Below the pieces are notes generated by a model. It worked only from the letters and a program-made list of their open reading frames with translations, did no database searches and had not been told where the DNA came from. From the NCBI GenBank assembly GCA_037176705.1, contig CM073886.1, positions 16,514,501 through 16,578,500 on the forward strand: a stretch of 64,000 nucleotides of DNA. Reading direction: 5' to 3'. The position numbers were made by a program, and so were the translations under genes. Positions within the stretch are counted from its first letter, which is position 1. Each line of letters opens with the position of its first letter. This DNA comes from Molossus alvarezi. Its lineage: Eukaryota > Chordata > Mammalia > Chiroptera > Molossidae. This document shows, piece by piece, positions 33,271 to 45,439 of this stretch.

Positions 33271-33487
33271 TAAACTCATATAAATTAATATAATCTTATT
33301 AATTTATGGACATAACTACAAATGACAAAAGCATTGTAAGTGATTCTGGATAAAGTCCTGAATTGAAGAGCTTGGTTACATATTCAGAGCCTTTGACCCT
33401 GTTTGAGGGGAAGCTGAGGATGGAAATAAGTAGCTACAGAGAAAAAAATTAAAGCCCAGGTTAAAAAAAAAGAAAAAAAGGAGTTTG

Positions 33488-33681
33488 GCTCTGGCCGGTT
33501 TGGCTCAGTGGTTAGAGAGTCGGCCCACAGACCAATGAGTCACGGGTTCGATTCCAGTCAAGGGCACGTACCTCAGTTGCAGTTCATCCCTGTGTCTCCG
33601 TCACATCGATGTTTCTCTCTCTCTTTCACTCTATCTGAACAAAAATGGAAAAATATCCTCAGGTGAGGATTTTTTTAAAAA
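33488..33681 (+). mobile_element. Ves SINE
   Basis: Sense copy with an internal deletion before the (TC)n tract and hairpin ATCCTC-AGGT-GAGGAT. Confidence 0.88.
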
Positions 33682-33779
33682 GCAGCTTGATCTCTTTTAA
33701 TTGGGAGAAGCTAAACATTGCTTCCTAATGTTCTTGTTTCATCCACAAGGGAGAAAAGATCTCAGATAATAAATAGTCT

Positions 33780-33890
33780 TGAAAATCCTTATGAATTTGC
33801 AATTCATTTTAATGATGAACCTGGGGCTAAGCTTTAAGTAACTGTCCAAAGTCCCACAGTAGTAAGTGGCAGGGCTTAGCTAGAACCATA
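33780..33890 (-). repeat. MIR SINE fragment
   Basis: Antisense MIR core: CCTGGGGCTAAGC, AACTGTCCAAAGTCCCACAG, AAGTGGCAGGGC. Confidence 0.65.
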
Positions 33891-34280
33891 GCACATGCAT
33901 TTTCCCACATTCCCCAAATTTATATTAATCAATATATTTTGTACAGATTCATGTGTGAGCACAGCTACAATTCTAATATTAGCTTTGAAAATAAAAAAAA
34001 AGTATATCAGCTAGAAAATTTGTTGCTTTTGTGTGCATGTATATTTGTGTTTAAGCACTAAGGATATAGATGGAGAAACCAACATTTCCACTCACCTGGA
34101 AGAAATCATAAATTCTAAATGGGTAAGCAACTAGTTAGATTTCATGACAGTGTTAAATGCAAATACTTTAAGGAAAAGTATTGAGGTTAACTCTTTTACT
34201 GCTCTTTCATTTAAAACTAGTAAGTGTGCCTCTCTAGGAGAGTTCTAAAGAAAATAAGATTCTCTAAAAATTCTCGACAT

Positions 34281-34497
34281 CACCCTGGCAGGGTGGCTCA
34301 GTTGGCTGGAGTGTCATCTCATGCATCAAAAGGTTGCAGGTTCAACTCCTGGTCAGGGCACATACCTAGGTTGCGGGTTCAATCTTCGGTTGAGGGGTGT
34401 ATGGGAAGGAAATGGTTGATGTTTCTCTCTCACATCAATGTTTCTCTCTCTCTAAAATCAATAAAAACATATCCTCGGGTGAGAATTTTTTTTTAAA
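34281..34497 (+). mobile_element. Ves SINE
   Basis: Sense copy from CACCCTGGCAGGGTGGCTC to ATCCTCGGGTGAGAATT, with AAAATCAATAAA upstream of the hairpin. Confidence 0.87.
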
Positions 34498-34605
34498 TTC
34501 TAAGCTTGTCATCAATGTAGATAACCTTTTTTTTAGAGATGTAAATTTTTTATTTAGATAAATAAATGTGATGTAAATCTATGCTAATAAATTTGTCCTT
34601 TTTTT

Positions 34606-35985
34606 TACTTAAAATTTTTTAATTTTTTATTTATTAATTTGTTTTTGCTACAGATGTTTCTCATTTTTCCCCCATTGACACCCTCCTCCCTTCCCTCCCG
34701 CCCCATCCACAGCTTTGTTGCCTATGTTCATACATGCATGTAACTTCTGTGGTTTATCCACCCCACCCTCCCAAGCTCCTCCTCCTCTGAGGCTTGTCAG
34801 TCTGTACCCCACCTCTATGTCTCTGGGTTAATTTTGTTCAGCAGTTTGTTCAGTTCATTATATTCCACAAATAAGTGAGATCATGTGATATTTGTCTTTC
34901 TCTGCTTGGCTTGTTTTGCTTAGCATAATACTCTCCAGGTCCTTCCATGCCATCTCAAAGGATAAAAGATCTTTCTTTCTTACAGCTGCATAGTATTCCA
35001 TTGTGTACATGTACCATAGCTTTTTTATCCACTCATCTACTGATGGGCACTTGGGTTGTTTCCAGATCTTAGTTATTATAAATGGTGCTGCTATGAACAT
35101 AGGGGTACATATATTCTTTCTGATTGGTATTTCAGGTTTCTTAGGGTATATTCCTAGAAGTGGGATCACTGGGTCAAATGGCAGTTCAATTTTTAACTTT
35201 TTGAGGTAACACCATAGTGTTTTCCATAGTGGCTGCATCAGTCTGCATTCCCAGCAGCAGTGTTCCAGAGTCCCTTTTCTCCACACCCTCGCCAACACTT
35301 GTTGTTTGATGATTGTTGATGGTGGCCATTCTGACAGGTGTGAGGTGATACCTCATAGTTGTTTTAATTTGCATCTCTCTGATGATTAGTGATGTTGAGC
35401 ATTTCTTCATATGTCTCTTGGCCATCTGTATGTCCTTTTGGGAGAGGTATTTATTAAGTCCTCTGCCCATTTTTTAATTGGGTTCTTTGTTTTCCTTTTG
35501 TTGAGTTGTAGGAGCACTCTATATATTTTGGAAATTAACCCCTTATCTGATATATCATTGGCGATTATGGTCTCCCATATAGTGGGATCCCTTTCTGTTT
35601 TGATGGTTGTTTCTTTTGCTGTGCAGATGCTTTTTAGTTTGATGTAGTCCCATGTGTTCATTTTTTTCCTTTGTTTCTCTTGCCTTAGGTGCTGTATCAG
35701 TGAAAATTCTGCTGCATATGGTGTCTGAGATTTTGTTGCCTATATTTTCTTCTAGAATTTTTATGGATTCACGAGTTACATTTAAGTCTTTTATCATTTT
35801 GAGTTTATTCTCATGTATGGTGTAAGTTGGTGTTCTAGCTTCATTTTTTTTGCAAGTAGCTGTCCAATTTTCCCAACACCATTTATTGAAGAGACTGTCT
35901 TGACTCCACTGTATGCTCTTGCCACCTTTGTCAAATATTGAGCATATTGTCTTGGGTCAATTTCTGGGTTCTCTATTTATTTAAA
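34606..35985 (-). mobile_element. 5'-truncated L1: end of ORF2 and 3' UTR
   Basis: Antisense L1 with a 3' UTR (34606-34856) related to those of the HAL1-like elements. The C-terminal part of ORF2p reads in frame for 146 codons at 34858-35298 (contains KTLWCYLKKLKIELPFDP and VDEWIKKLWYMYTMEYYAAV), then in shifted frames at 35407-35661 and 35555-35797. These blocks are the conserved cysteine-bearing end of L1 ORF2p. The 5' end is cut near 35985, so endonuclease and RT domains are absent. Confidence 0.88.
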
Positions 35986-36457
35986 ATTTTTTAAATTACA
36001 GTTTACATTCAATATTATTTTTATTAGTTTCAGGTGTATAGCACAGTGGTTAGATAATCATATAAAGTGTTTCACCCCCTGATATTTCCAATACTCAACT
36101 GACATCATACATAGTTATTACAATATTATTGACTATATTTCCTATGCTGCACTTTACATCCCATGACTGTTCTGTAACTACCAATCTGTACTTCTCAGTC
36201 TGTTCACCTTTTCACCTCTCCCCCAAACCCCCTCCCATCTGCCAACTATCAGTCTGTTCTCTGTATCCATGAGTCTGTTTCTGTTTTGTTTGTTCCTTTG
36301 TATAATTCTTTAGATTCCACAGACAAGTGAAATCCTATGGTATTTCTCTTTCTTTGACTGACATTTCACTTAGCATAATACCCTTTAGGTCCATCCCTGC
36401 TGTTACAAAAGGTAAGATTTTGTGTTTTTTTTTAAGGCTGTTTATTATTCATATTTT

Positions 36458-36664
36458 AAAAATGTTCTTATTGATTATTTTTTAGAGAGAGAAGGGAAAG
36501 GAGAAGAGAGAGAGAGAGAGAGAAGCAGCAATGTGAGAGAGAAACGTTGATCGGCTGCCTCCTGCACACCTCCTACTGGGGATCGAGCCTGCAACCCCAG
36601 CATATGCCCTGAACAGGAATCAAACTGGGACCTCTCAGTCCATGGGGCGATGTTCAATCTGGGC
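36458..36664 (-). mobile_element. Ves-type SINE (short form), head missing
   Basis: Antisense copy ending GGGGCGATGTTCAATCTGGG, so the head is truncated. TSD TATTCATATTTT at 36446-36457 and 36665-36676. Confidence 0.88.
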
Positions 36665-36689
36665 TATTCATATTTTTTTAATCATTTTT

Positions 36690-37573
36690 TTCTTCCTCTT
36701 AAAAAAGACCCTTTAACATTTCTTTTAATACTAGTTTGTTGGTGATGAACTCCTTTAGCTTTTTCTTGTCTGGGAAACCTTTTATATGTCCTTTAATTCT
36801 AAATGATAGCTTTGCTGGGTAATCTTGGTTGTAGGGCCTTGTTTTTCATCACTTTGAATATTACTTGCCAATTCCTTCTGGCCTGCAAAGTTTCTGTTGA
36901 TAAATCAGCTGACAGTCTTATGGGAGCTCCATTGTAGGTAACTAACTGCTTTTCTCTTGCTGATTTTAAAAATCTGTTTGTCTTTAACCTCTAGCATTTT
37001 AATTATAATGTGCCTTGGTGTGGGTCCCTTTGGGTTCATCTTGTTTGGGACCCTCTGCACTTACTGGGCTTGTATGTCTATTTCCTTCACCAGGTTAGGG
37101 AAGTTTTCTGTCATTATTTTTTTGCATAGGTTTTCAAGTTCTTGCTCTCTCTCTTCTCCTTCTGGCACCCCCATGATGTGAAGGTTGGTACACTTGAAAT
37201 CGTCCCAGAGCTCCTTCATCTACCCTCATGTTTTTAAATTCTTTTTTCTTTTTTCTGTTCTAATGGAGGCGTTTTCTGCTTCCTTATATTCCAAATCACT
37301 GATTTTCTGCTTCATCTACTTTACTGTTGGTTCCTATAATTTATTCTTCATTTCAGTTAGTGTATCCTTCATTTCTAACTGGTTCTTTTTTATGGTTTCC
37401 ATGTCCTTTTTCTATGCTGTTGAAGTTCTCAGTAAGTTCTTTGAGCATCCATATAAACACTGTTTTCAACTCTATCTGGTAGTTTGCCTCCATTTCATTT
37501 AGTTCTTTTTTTTTTTTTTTTTTTTTTGAGATTTCTCTTGTTCTTTCATTTAGGACCTATTTCTTTATCTCAT
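36690..37573 (-). pseudogene. HAL1-like ORF1, broken
   Basis: Homologous at DNA level to the ORF1 at 16720-17660; start codon CAT at 37571-37573 sits in the same CCAAAATGAG context. It includes antisense counterparts of the RRM-like block near 37150-37230 and the C-terminal domain near 36720-36900. A (T)n expansion (37508-37527) and several frame breaks rule out a protein. Confidence 0.75.
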
Positions 37574-38735
37574 TTTGGCTGATTCTCTGTGTTTGTTTCT
37601 ATGTATGAGGTAGAGTGCTTTGTCTCCCGGACTTGGTAGAGTGGCCTTAGGTAATAGGTATCCTGTAGGGCCCAGTGGCACAGCCTCCCCAGTCACCTGA
37701 GCTGGGCACTCAGGTGCATCCCCTGCATGGGCTGTGTACACCCTCCTGTTGTAGTTGAGCCTTGACTGCTGTTGGCACATCACTGGGAAAGACTGACCCC
37801 CAGGCCAATTGGCTATGATGACTGGCTACAACTACAGAGGAGGAGCTGCTGTGCCAGGGCCAACCCTACAGAACAGGACCTGCTTCAGTGGGGCTTTGGT
37901 GCCTGTTGAGTCTTCCTCTTGAGTGTGTAGCTCGTGAAGGCTGTAGGGTGGTAATGTAGCATGGTCTACAACTGTCTATCGGATGTACTGACTCTGGGGC
38001 CTCCTATGAGGTACAAGTTCAGTCACAGCCTGTGCCCTGCCTGGGGCCACCCAGTATGAGCTACAGAACAATCTGCAGATGGCTGCTACTTGTGCTGGGC
38101 TCGGAGGTGGCCAGGAGAGGCCAAGCTGCCAATCAAGGCCAGCTGCCACAAATGCCGAGCATGGGGCCAATTAGCTAGAGGTACAGAGTACTGAGATATG
38201 GAGAGGCAGATTCTGCTTGTTTGAGAGATTGTAGGAAAGTCTGAAGCCTGAAGAAAGATAGGCCATTTATATGGAAAAGCCACTGAAAACAGCTTAGGTG
38301 GGCCCACAAATTGAATGGGGCAGGGTCTCAGGGAACCACCAGGTTAGCAAAGTTGATGGAGACAAAGATATGGCTCCTGCCTGCTGGCTCTGTGGGGAAG
38401 GGCTCAGCAAAGAAACAATGGCCTCTACCAACACTTCTATCTGAGAGAAAGCTGCCCCTCAAGTCTTCGCTCTGAAGCTAGACAATTCAGTCCCTTCCCT
38501 TATGTCCCTGACACCTTTTGATCTGCTACCCCAGTGCTGAAACTCCGAGCGAGTAAATCTGAGTAAACTGGTGCATGATTCTTTAAGAAGAATGCTTGGG
38601 ATTCCAGAAGTGCGCCATCTCACTCAGCCACAATCCACATTGGTTTTCACAGTCAGAAGTTATGGGGACTTCTCTTCCTGGCACTGGAACCCTGGGCTGG
38701 GACTTCTGATATGGGGCTTGAACCTCTCATTCTTT

Positions 38736-38971
38736 TTTTTTTTTAATCCTCACCTGAGGACATTTTTTGATATTTTGTTCAGATAGAGTGGGAGAGAGAG
38801 AGAGAGAGAAACATCGATGTGAAAGGGACACATCAAGTGGTTGCCACCCACATGACCCAACCAGGGCTGGGGACAAACTGCAACCAAGGTATGTGCCCCC
38901 GCGGGAACCAAACCCGGGTCTCTTTGGACCGCAGGCCGACGCTCTAACCACTGAGCAAAACCGGCCAGGGC
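38736..38971 (-). mobile_element. Ves SINE nested in HAL1-like element
   Basis: Antisense copy with hairpin. TSD (A/G)ACCTCTCATTCTTT at 38721-38735 and 38975-38989. Confidence 0.92.
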
Positions 38972-39178
38972 AAGGACCTCTCATTCTTTAGGGGGTACCT
39001 CCACAGCTGAGATATCCCTCCCAATTTTTAACTGCCCCATGTGGGTGTGGGACCAGTCCATTATTCATTCTGCCCCTCCTACCAGTCTCAATTTGGATTC
39101 TTCTTTACATCCTTAGTTGTAGGACTTCTGTTCAGCTAGATTTCAGGTGGTTGTGAATGATGATTGTTCTGTGATTTT

Positions 39179-39413
39179 TTTTCCTGTTAATCGTCACCCA
39201 AGAATATTTTTTCTATTGACTTTTTAGAGAGAGTGGAAGTGGGGTGGGGTAGACATCCATGTGAGAGACACATATCGGCGGCTTCCTGCACACACCCACA
39301 CCCAGCTGGGGATCAAACCTGAAACCCAGGTATATGCCCTTGACCATGAAACAAACCCATGAACCTCTGGTGCATGGCTAACACTCTAACCCCTGAGCCA
39401 CACCAGCCAGGAC
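39179..39413 (-). mobile_element. Diverged Ves SINE nested in HAL1-like element
   Basis: Older antisense copy from AATCGTCACCCAAGAATATTTT to GCCACACCAGCCAGGAC. It splits the 5' UTR of the element. Confidence 0.85.
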
Positions 39414-39490
39414 TTTAGTTGTAATTTTGATGAGGTTATGGGAGGTTCCAAGTACTGCATTTACTTACAGCACCATCTTGAGAGAAACCT

Positions 39491-39744
39491 CAATATAGAT
39501 AATCTTAAATCAACACTTTCTCCCTTATCAAGGTAACATTTCTCTCCAGTTAATGACTGGAGATTTATATATTTGTTACAAAGTCATTATGTTAAAAAAA
39601 AAAACTTCAGTTCTTTTGGGTGGGGACTATTGAATTGACAAACAGGCTTCCTTTGCAACCAATTCACTTATATATAGGCCCTAAGACACATGCTGGTGTT
39701 CACTCTAGATGGAAAGCAACAAGACATGGATGCCTACAAAGACA
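39491..39744. other. Unassigned DNA
   Basis: No gene or repeat recognised. Confidence 0.35.
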
Positions 39745-40345
39745 GTCTTTAAAACTCTGCTAGGAATATATCCTAAGAAGCCTGATACACCAATCAGAAA
39801 GAATATATGCACCCCTATGTTCATAGCAGCGCTATTTACAATAGCTAAGATATGGAAACAGCCCGAGTGCCCATCAGTAGATGAGTGGATAAAAAAGCTG
39901 TGGTATATTTACATAATGGAATGCTATGCAGCTGTTAAGAAAAATAGATCTCTTAACCTTTGAGACAACATGGAGTGACCTGGAAACTATTATGCTAAAC
40001 AAAATAAGCCAGTCAGAGAAAGACAAGTACCACATGATCTCACTTATTTGTGGAACATAATGAACAAAATAAGCTGTCAACTAAAAGAGATCCAGAATCA
40101 TGGGAGTAGAGAACAGACTAACAAACCTCAGAGGGATGGGAGGAGGGAGGGGAGGGAAGAGATAAACCAAAGAACTTATATGCACAACCAATCGACACAG
40201 ACACTAGGCTGGGGAAGGCGGGGGGGGGGGGGCGGGGGAGTGGGAAGGAGGGGTGTCAATGGGGAAAAGGAGGGAACATCTGTAATACTTTCAACAATAA
40301 TAAATAAACAAACAAACAAATAAATAAAATTTTCAAGAAAAAAAA
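39745..40345 (+). mobile_element. 5'-truncated L1 3' end
   Basis: Last ~75 codons of ORF2 (39745-39963: LLGIYPKKPDTPIRKNICTP, VDEWIKKLWYIYIMECYAAV) plus a 3' UTR with a G15-type run at 40219-40232, GTGTCAATGGGG and CATCTGTAATACTTTCAAC. The 3' UTR is closely related to those at 17800-18046 and 22041-22300 of the HAL1-like copies. Confidence 0.88.
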
Positions 40346-41505
40346 AAACAACAACCAAAAACCCCAACTCTGCCTATGTGCCACCAGGAAGCTGCTTCTG
40401 ATTTAAGTGTTTCACTGTGATGGTAGCTAAATGATCACAGTGCTACCCACTCCAACACACACTCCTTTTTTAAATAAATAGAATTTTGGATATCTTTCAT
40501 TCTTTGCTTCCAACACTGCACACACCGCCGGTCCAAGGACGGGCAGACAGCATGTTTTCCTGAACAGTAAGCTGTAGGACCGGTCCAAGGTTACCCACAG
40601 ACCTCGCTGACAGTGCCTGAAAACCGCAGTGTATTCTAAGAACACAAGAGGAATGATCTTTGCTTTTGGATGACCTTGCATCCCCTGAAGTATCTAATAT
40701 TGTTTAAATTGCAGATATCCCCTAGCTCTCCCCTGAACCTGACTTACCCAGGGAGCAACAAGGCTTCTGGATGGTAGTGACTTTCAAGCTGCACTTCTGT
40801 TCTCACTGGGGCCCCACCCTGACCACTTGGACTTGTAATGCCATCCTCCCTTCAGTCCCAGGAGAGGACCCAGTTCTCCACTGCTCTCGTCCTAGGCAGA
40901 AACAGGTTTTAGGCTGGGAAAGGCGCCAAGAAAGATCTTTTCATTGGTTTCTGTTCCCTGTCATTTTGTGGGGAAAAGGAAACACCCAATAATCTGAAAT
41001 TGTCAGGCAAATGGAAACGAGATTTAATTAACCATAAATACTATTTTGAAGTTGTATTTTCACAGCCATTTTGAAAGTGGATAACACTAATAACATTAAG
41101 ATGACGTCTCAGTTAAAAGAAAGTGACTACATATTGCTCAAATTTTTATTACTTCTTTGTTCGACAATGAAAAGTCATCCTCAATTAGTTACACACTTAC
41201 TGTGAAACACAGCAGTTCATCGCTTTGTCATGTGTTTTCTCTTCTGCAGTTTATATAACTTTTCTTTGTTCAACAAATGGCAGTACAATGTCAAGATGGA
41301 GTTTATTATGAAAATGGATCCATTAAAGCCTGCCTAAAAATAACAAGAGTCTATAACTCTGCTATTTGAAAAGGGCATGGGTCAGGTGAAAAGAAAAATC
41401 AGTACACCCTCAGGAACCTCTCAGATTGGTGTCTTAGTCCATTTCTAGAGGAAGATCAAAGTGGCAACAACAGAGAGCACAACCACCTCCAATTCTCTAC
41501 TTTCC
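40346..41505. other. Unassigned DNA
   Basis: A minus frame (40427-40681) overlaps a CpG-bearing stretch with a direct repeat CCGGTCCAAGG (about 40526 and 40579). I cannot assign it to a gene. Confidence 0.35.
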
Positions 41506-41509
41506 TAAG

Positions 41510-41640
41510 GGTTGCTCATTTCTGCTCTTTATAAATTAAGTGCAGTTTGTTGAAGTTAGGAACGTGTGTCATTATTCACCTCTCTCTCTTCCACAGAGCC
41601 TGACTTAGTGTCTTGCACAGAGTTGGTGTTCAGTAATGTC
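41510..41640 (+). repeat. L2/MIR-like 3' fragment
   Basis: CCTGACTTAGTGTCTTGCACAG and GTGTTCAGTAATG resemble the terminal part of L2. Confidence 0.5.
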
Positions 41641-42595
41641 AACATTACTGAGTGTTCTCACTGATGACCCTCTAGCAGGACCACTCCAGTTAACACTAGG
41701 AACTGGGGCTCTCAGGGAGTCACCCAGGCAGGGCCTCTAGCTATTTACTGAAGAAAAATGGATAATGTCCTCATCAGATGAAATCCCTAGTCTCCAGATC
41801 ATGACTCAAAGCCCAAGCAAGTGACCAGAAACTTTCTGGGGTCATCTAGACTTGCAATGACCATGAGTCCTGTATCAGTCATAACTCTAATAAGGAAATA
41901 GTAATCCCAGATCAGAAAGGTTTTAAAAACAAGGAAGCAAAGAACTGGGGAAGTAGAGGTCAGGAGACCATGACTGAAGCAAGTAACTCAGAACATTCAA
42001 CTGAAGGTGTTACAAGAGGAACTTCCAGGAGAGCCACAGCAGAGTACTTGTAATGTGTTTGCCTCAAATGCCATGGACAACACAGCAACTTCTCCCTGCC
42101 TTCTACAGCTGAGCAGAACCTAACCTGAGGCCATAGGAAAAGCTAGGGAAATACAGTTGCAGGCTTTACCTGTGATGAAAGGGCAGTCCAAAGAAGACAA
42201 GGTCTAGCTGGCCCCTACAACCAGGCACATCTGCCCTGCTGATGCTGAACACAACCCTTTTCACCACCACCCTCAGCATTCTTGGACCCCATCAGACCCA
42301 AGGCAAGACAAAGGTTATCCACTAACAGAACACTGAACACTTTCTACCTGGATATGCTGTTCTATTCAGGCTGTTGCTATAAAGAACTATCAATAGACTA
42401 ACTAAATGCCTTTCTAAGACAAAAGTATAGATTCAGAAGTATATGTACTGCTCGCTGGCACAGGCTGATAGGAGTCTGCCCACCACTAGGGGTAGGGAAT
42501 ACTCCTGAGGCTGGGGAAAGTACCAAGGCCTAGAGGGGCCCGTGGGTGGGAAGATTGGTTATATACAAGGGAACTGACAAAATAAATATCACAGA
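41641..42595. other. Unassigned DNA
   Basis: Nothing recognised in about 950 bases. Confidence 0.35.
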
Positions 42596-42599
42596 TGAT

Positions 42600-43928
42600 G
42601 GAGCCATGTGATAATCTTATTGTTGAAGAAGAGACATACGATCAGGGAAAGGGGAAAGCTAGGATGAATCATGTGATCTGACTATAACTGGACACATCAC
42701 AGCTTTTATAGTGCGCTGGGTGAATAGAGAATATAATTGCATGTGTACACACCTGCATATATGTACATACTTGTGTGTGTGTGCACATGTGTGTAGGAGA
42801 ATACATACATACATTTATGTCCACTGAGAATGCTTAGTAGCCAAGATGTCCCAATAATAATGGACACACCTTAGCACTCAGATTTTGGTTTCTAAAAACC
42901 ATTCTCCACTAAAAGGAACCAGGACGTATTGGAGAAATGACTGATTCCAGGGCTGGAGCAAGGAAAGTTTAAGATACTCCTGGATATGTCATGGCAAAAA
43001 GTAAGGAACTGCTCCAAGAATGACGGAGACATGTCAAAAGGACATTAAGAACCAGCTTGAAATGGCTCCTGATGGCCAAATCTGGGATAATCTGAACATT
43101 AAAATAGAGAATGATAGCAATGGATTATAACCCAATGAATAAAATAGGAAACTATGTGTCTATTGCTAGGAAGAGAAGAGGGGGAAGAGAAAGTGCTACC
43201 TTACAGTGGGATACCAACTAATAAATGTAAACTAAATGATGCAATAGAAAACCACTATCTGGCAACCATCCTATGAGTTAATTCAGGTAAAAATCATCAA
43301 AGGATGCCAAAACTAGTAGGTGAAAGTTTAACGAGAAGCAGGATATTTACAGTGTCAAAATACTTAATAATTAGAAAATGCTAACTAATTATATAGGGAA
43401 GAGACCTGAGAGACACTTTCTCAACCAATGATAAAAGTTAACATCTCTGGAAATGGGACAAATTAAAATTGTGTGCCTTCCTGTTATGGTGCACCTGGAA
43501 GGGCACAGCCCCCCTTCTTCAGTCCTCCTGCCAAAAATGTATAACCTAAATCTAATTGTGAGGGAACGACAATTAGACAAACCAAAACTGCTGGGCATTC
43601 TACAAAGTAACTGACCTTCAAAATGTGAAGGTCATGAAACACAAAGACTAAGGAACTGTTACAGACTGAAGGAGACTAAACAGCCAATGATGATCAATGC
43701 AAAGTATGATCCTGGGCCTGTAAAGGACATTACTGGAACAACTGGCAAAATGTAAAGGTGGCCTATGAATTAGAAGATGTGTGGTGACAGTGTTAATATT
43801 CTGATTTGGGTGGGTATATGGTGTCTACACAGGAACATATCCTTGTTTTTAAGAAATATACACAGAAGTATTCAGGGACGCTGTCTATAATCTATTCTCG
43901 AATGGTTCAAAAAAAATGTAAGAGTGTA

Positions 43929-43965
<37 letters not shown>

Positions 43966-44010
43966 ATTGCAGGGACAAATGTGGTAGAATGTTAACAATT
44001 TAGGGAATCT
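42600..44010 (+). mobile_element. Old L1 3' UTR with (TG)n
   Basis: Long old-L1-like 3' region (GGGACAAATTAAAATTGTGTGCC, GACATTACTGGAACAACTGGC, TCCTTGTTTTTAAGAAATATAC). A (TG)n microsatellite covers 43930-43964. The family is uncertain. Confidence 0.55.
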
Positions 44011-44189
44011 GGGTGAAGGGTTGGCACAGGATTAGTGGGTACCCCAGACACCTCAACTACACAGTTCTGATCACACCCACCGGGGACAGCTCTTAAAACA
44101 ATCTGCTTGGTCTAGACAACTAGACAGAAAGGCATGTTGGTGGTGCCTCTCTTACTTCAAATACTAAATGGTATTTGATCATCAATGCC

Positions 44190-44325
44190 AAGTGAAGAAT
44201 AGGATACCATAAACTCCTTGAGGGAAAGGCTATGTCATTTATCTCTGGATCCCTACTCCCACGCCACATTTAGTGCTTTATAAGTGCTCAAATAGGGTAC
44301 TCAATAAATCCATGTTGAATGCAAA
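44190..44325 (+). repeat. L2 LINE 3' fragment
   Basis: AAACTCCTTGAGGGAAAGGC, TCTCTGGATCCC and CTCAATAAATCCATGTTGAATG follow the L2 3' order. Confidence 0.65.
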
Positions 44326-44330
44326 CCACT

Positions 44331-44755
44331 TGTAGTGGGTTGAATAGTGTCCCCCCAAAATTCATGTGCACCAGAACCTCAGAATGGGGTCTTATTTGGA
44401 AACAGGGTCTTTGCAGATGTAATTAGTTAAGGATAGAGATGAGATCACACTGGATTAGGGTGGGCCCTAATTCCAATGACAGTGTCCTTATAAGAGACAG
44501 AGAAAGACATACAGAGACACAGAGAAGGCAGTGTAAAAGATGGAGACAGAAACTTAACGTGATAGCCAGCCACAAGAAGCTGGGAGAGAGGCACGAGATG
44601 GATTCTCAATCAGAGCTCCCAGAAGGAATCAACCCTACCCACACCTTGATTTTGGACTTACGGTCTCCAGAACTATGAGTTAATTAATTCCTATTGTTTG
44701 AAGTCACCTAGTTTGTGGTGCTTTATTACAGTAGACCCAGAAATTAATGTACTAC
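44331..44755 (+). mobile_element. MLT1-type LTR (ERVL-MaLR)
   Basis: Begins TGTAGTGGGTTGAATAGTGTCC. The hallmark TCTTTGCAGATGTAATTAGTT, GATTAGGGTGGGCCC and GTGTCCTTATAAGAGACAG motifs follow, with the end near CTTTATTACAGTAGACCC. MaLR LTRs are old, non-coding solo LTRs. Confidence 0.88.
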
Positions 44756-44969
44756 TCAAAGAATATTTAAAATGACTTGAAAACCTCACTTAACATGTTA
44801 AGGAAAATCACTTTAATGTATTCATATTTCAGCTAAATAAATTCATATTTCAAACTAGCCAGGGCGAGAAACTGATTTTTAAATTACTGACAACCTACTA
44901 TATGAATGGCACAGTTTTAGATGTTCTGACATGTCACAAGTAAACTACAATAAAAATGTATTGGAATAG

Positions 44970-45218
44970 CACCTTGGCCGGTTTGGCTTAGCAGTTGGAG
45001 CGTTGGCCTGGGGTCCAGAGAGACCTGGGTTTGGTTCCCGCTAAGGGCACGTACCTTGGTTGCAGTTTGTCCCTGGTCCTGATTGGGTCGTGCGGGAGGC
45101 AGCCACTTGATATGTCCCTTTCATGTTGATGTTTTCCTCTCTATCTCTCTCTTCCTCTCTCTCCCTCCCACTCTATCTGAACAAAAAATGGAAAAATGTC
45201 CTCAGGTAAGGATTAAAA
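44970..45218 (+). mobile_element. Ves SINE
   Basis: Sense copy with perfect 18-bp TSD AAAAATGTATTGGAATAG (44952-44969 and 45219-45236). Terminal hairpin GTCCTC-AGGT-AAGGAT carries a one-sided change. Confidence 0.94.
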
Positions 45219-45439
45219 AAAAATGTATTGGAATAGGGACTAAAAATATGGAAATGAGTATGATATTAAAGAGGCATGCCTTTCTAGCCATAAATCATAC
45301 CACATTCACAGCACAGTTATATATAAATCTATCACTTAAAATTGGGCCATATAAACTTTTTAAATGCAGTGAAGTAGGCCATCAGGCAATCATTAATAAA
45401 TAAGCACAAGAAATATATATACGATTAATAGCAAAAAGA

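Larger units (their letters stand above)
35986..39490 (-). mobile_element. HAL1-like element (ORF1, no ORF2), antisense
   Basis: Second HAL1-like element. Its 5' end (39420-39490, read antisense) has CTCAAGATGGTGCTGTAAG and the CATCAAAATTACAACTA block found at the start of the other two copies. The GC-richer 5' UTR lies at about 37580-39180, ORF1 at 36690-37573, and an older-type 3' UTR (AAACTAATAAAAATAATATTG) ends near 35990. ORF1 passes straight into the 3' UTR. Three Ves SINEs interrupt it. Confidence 0.78.
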
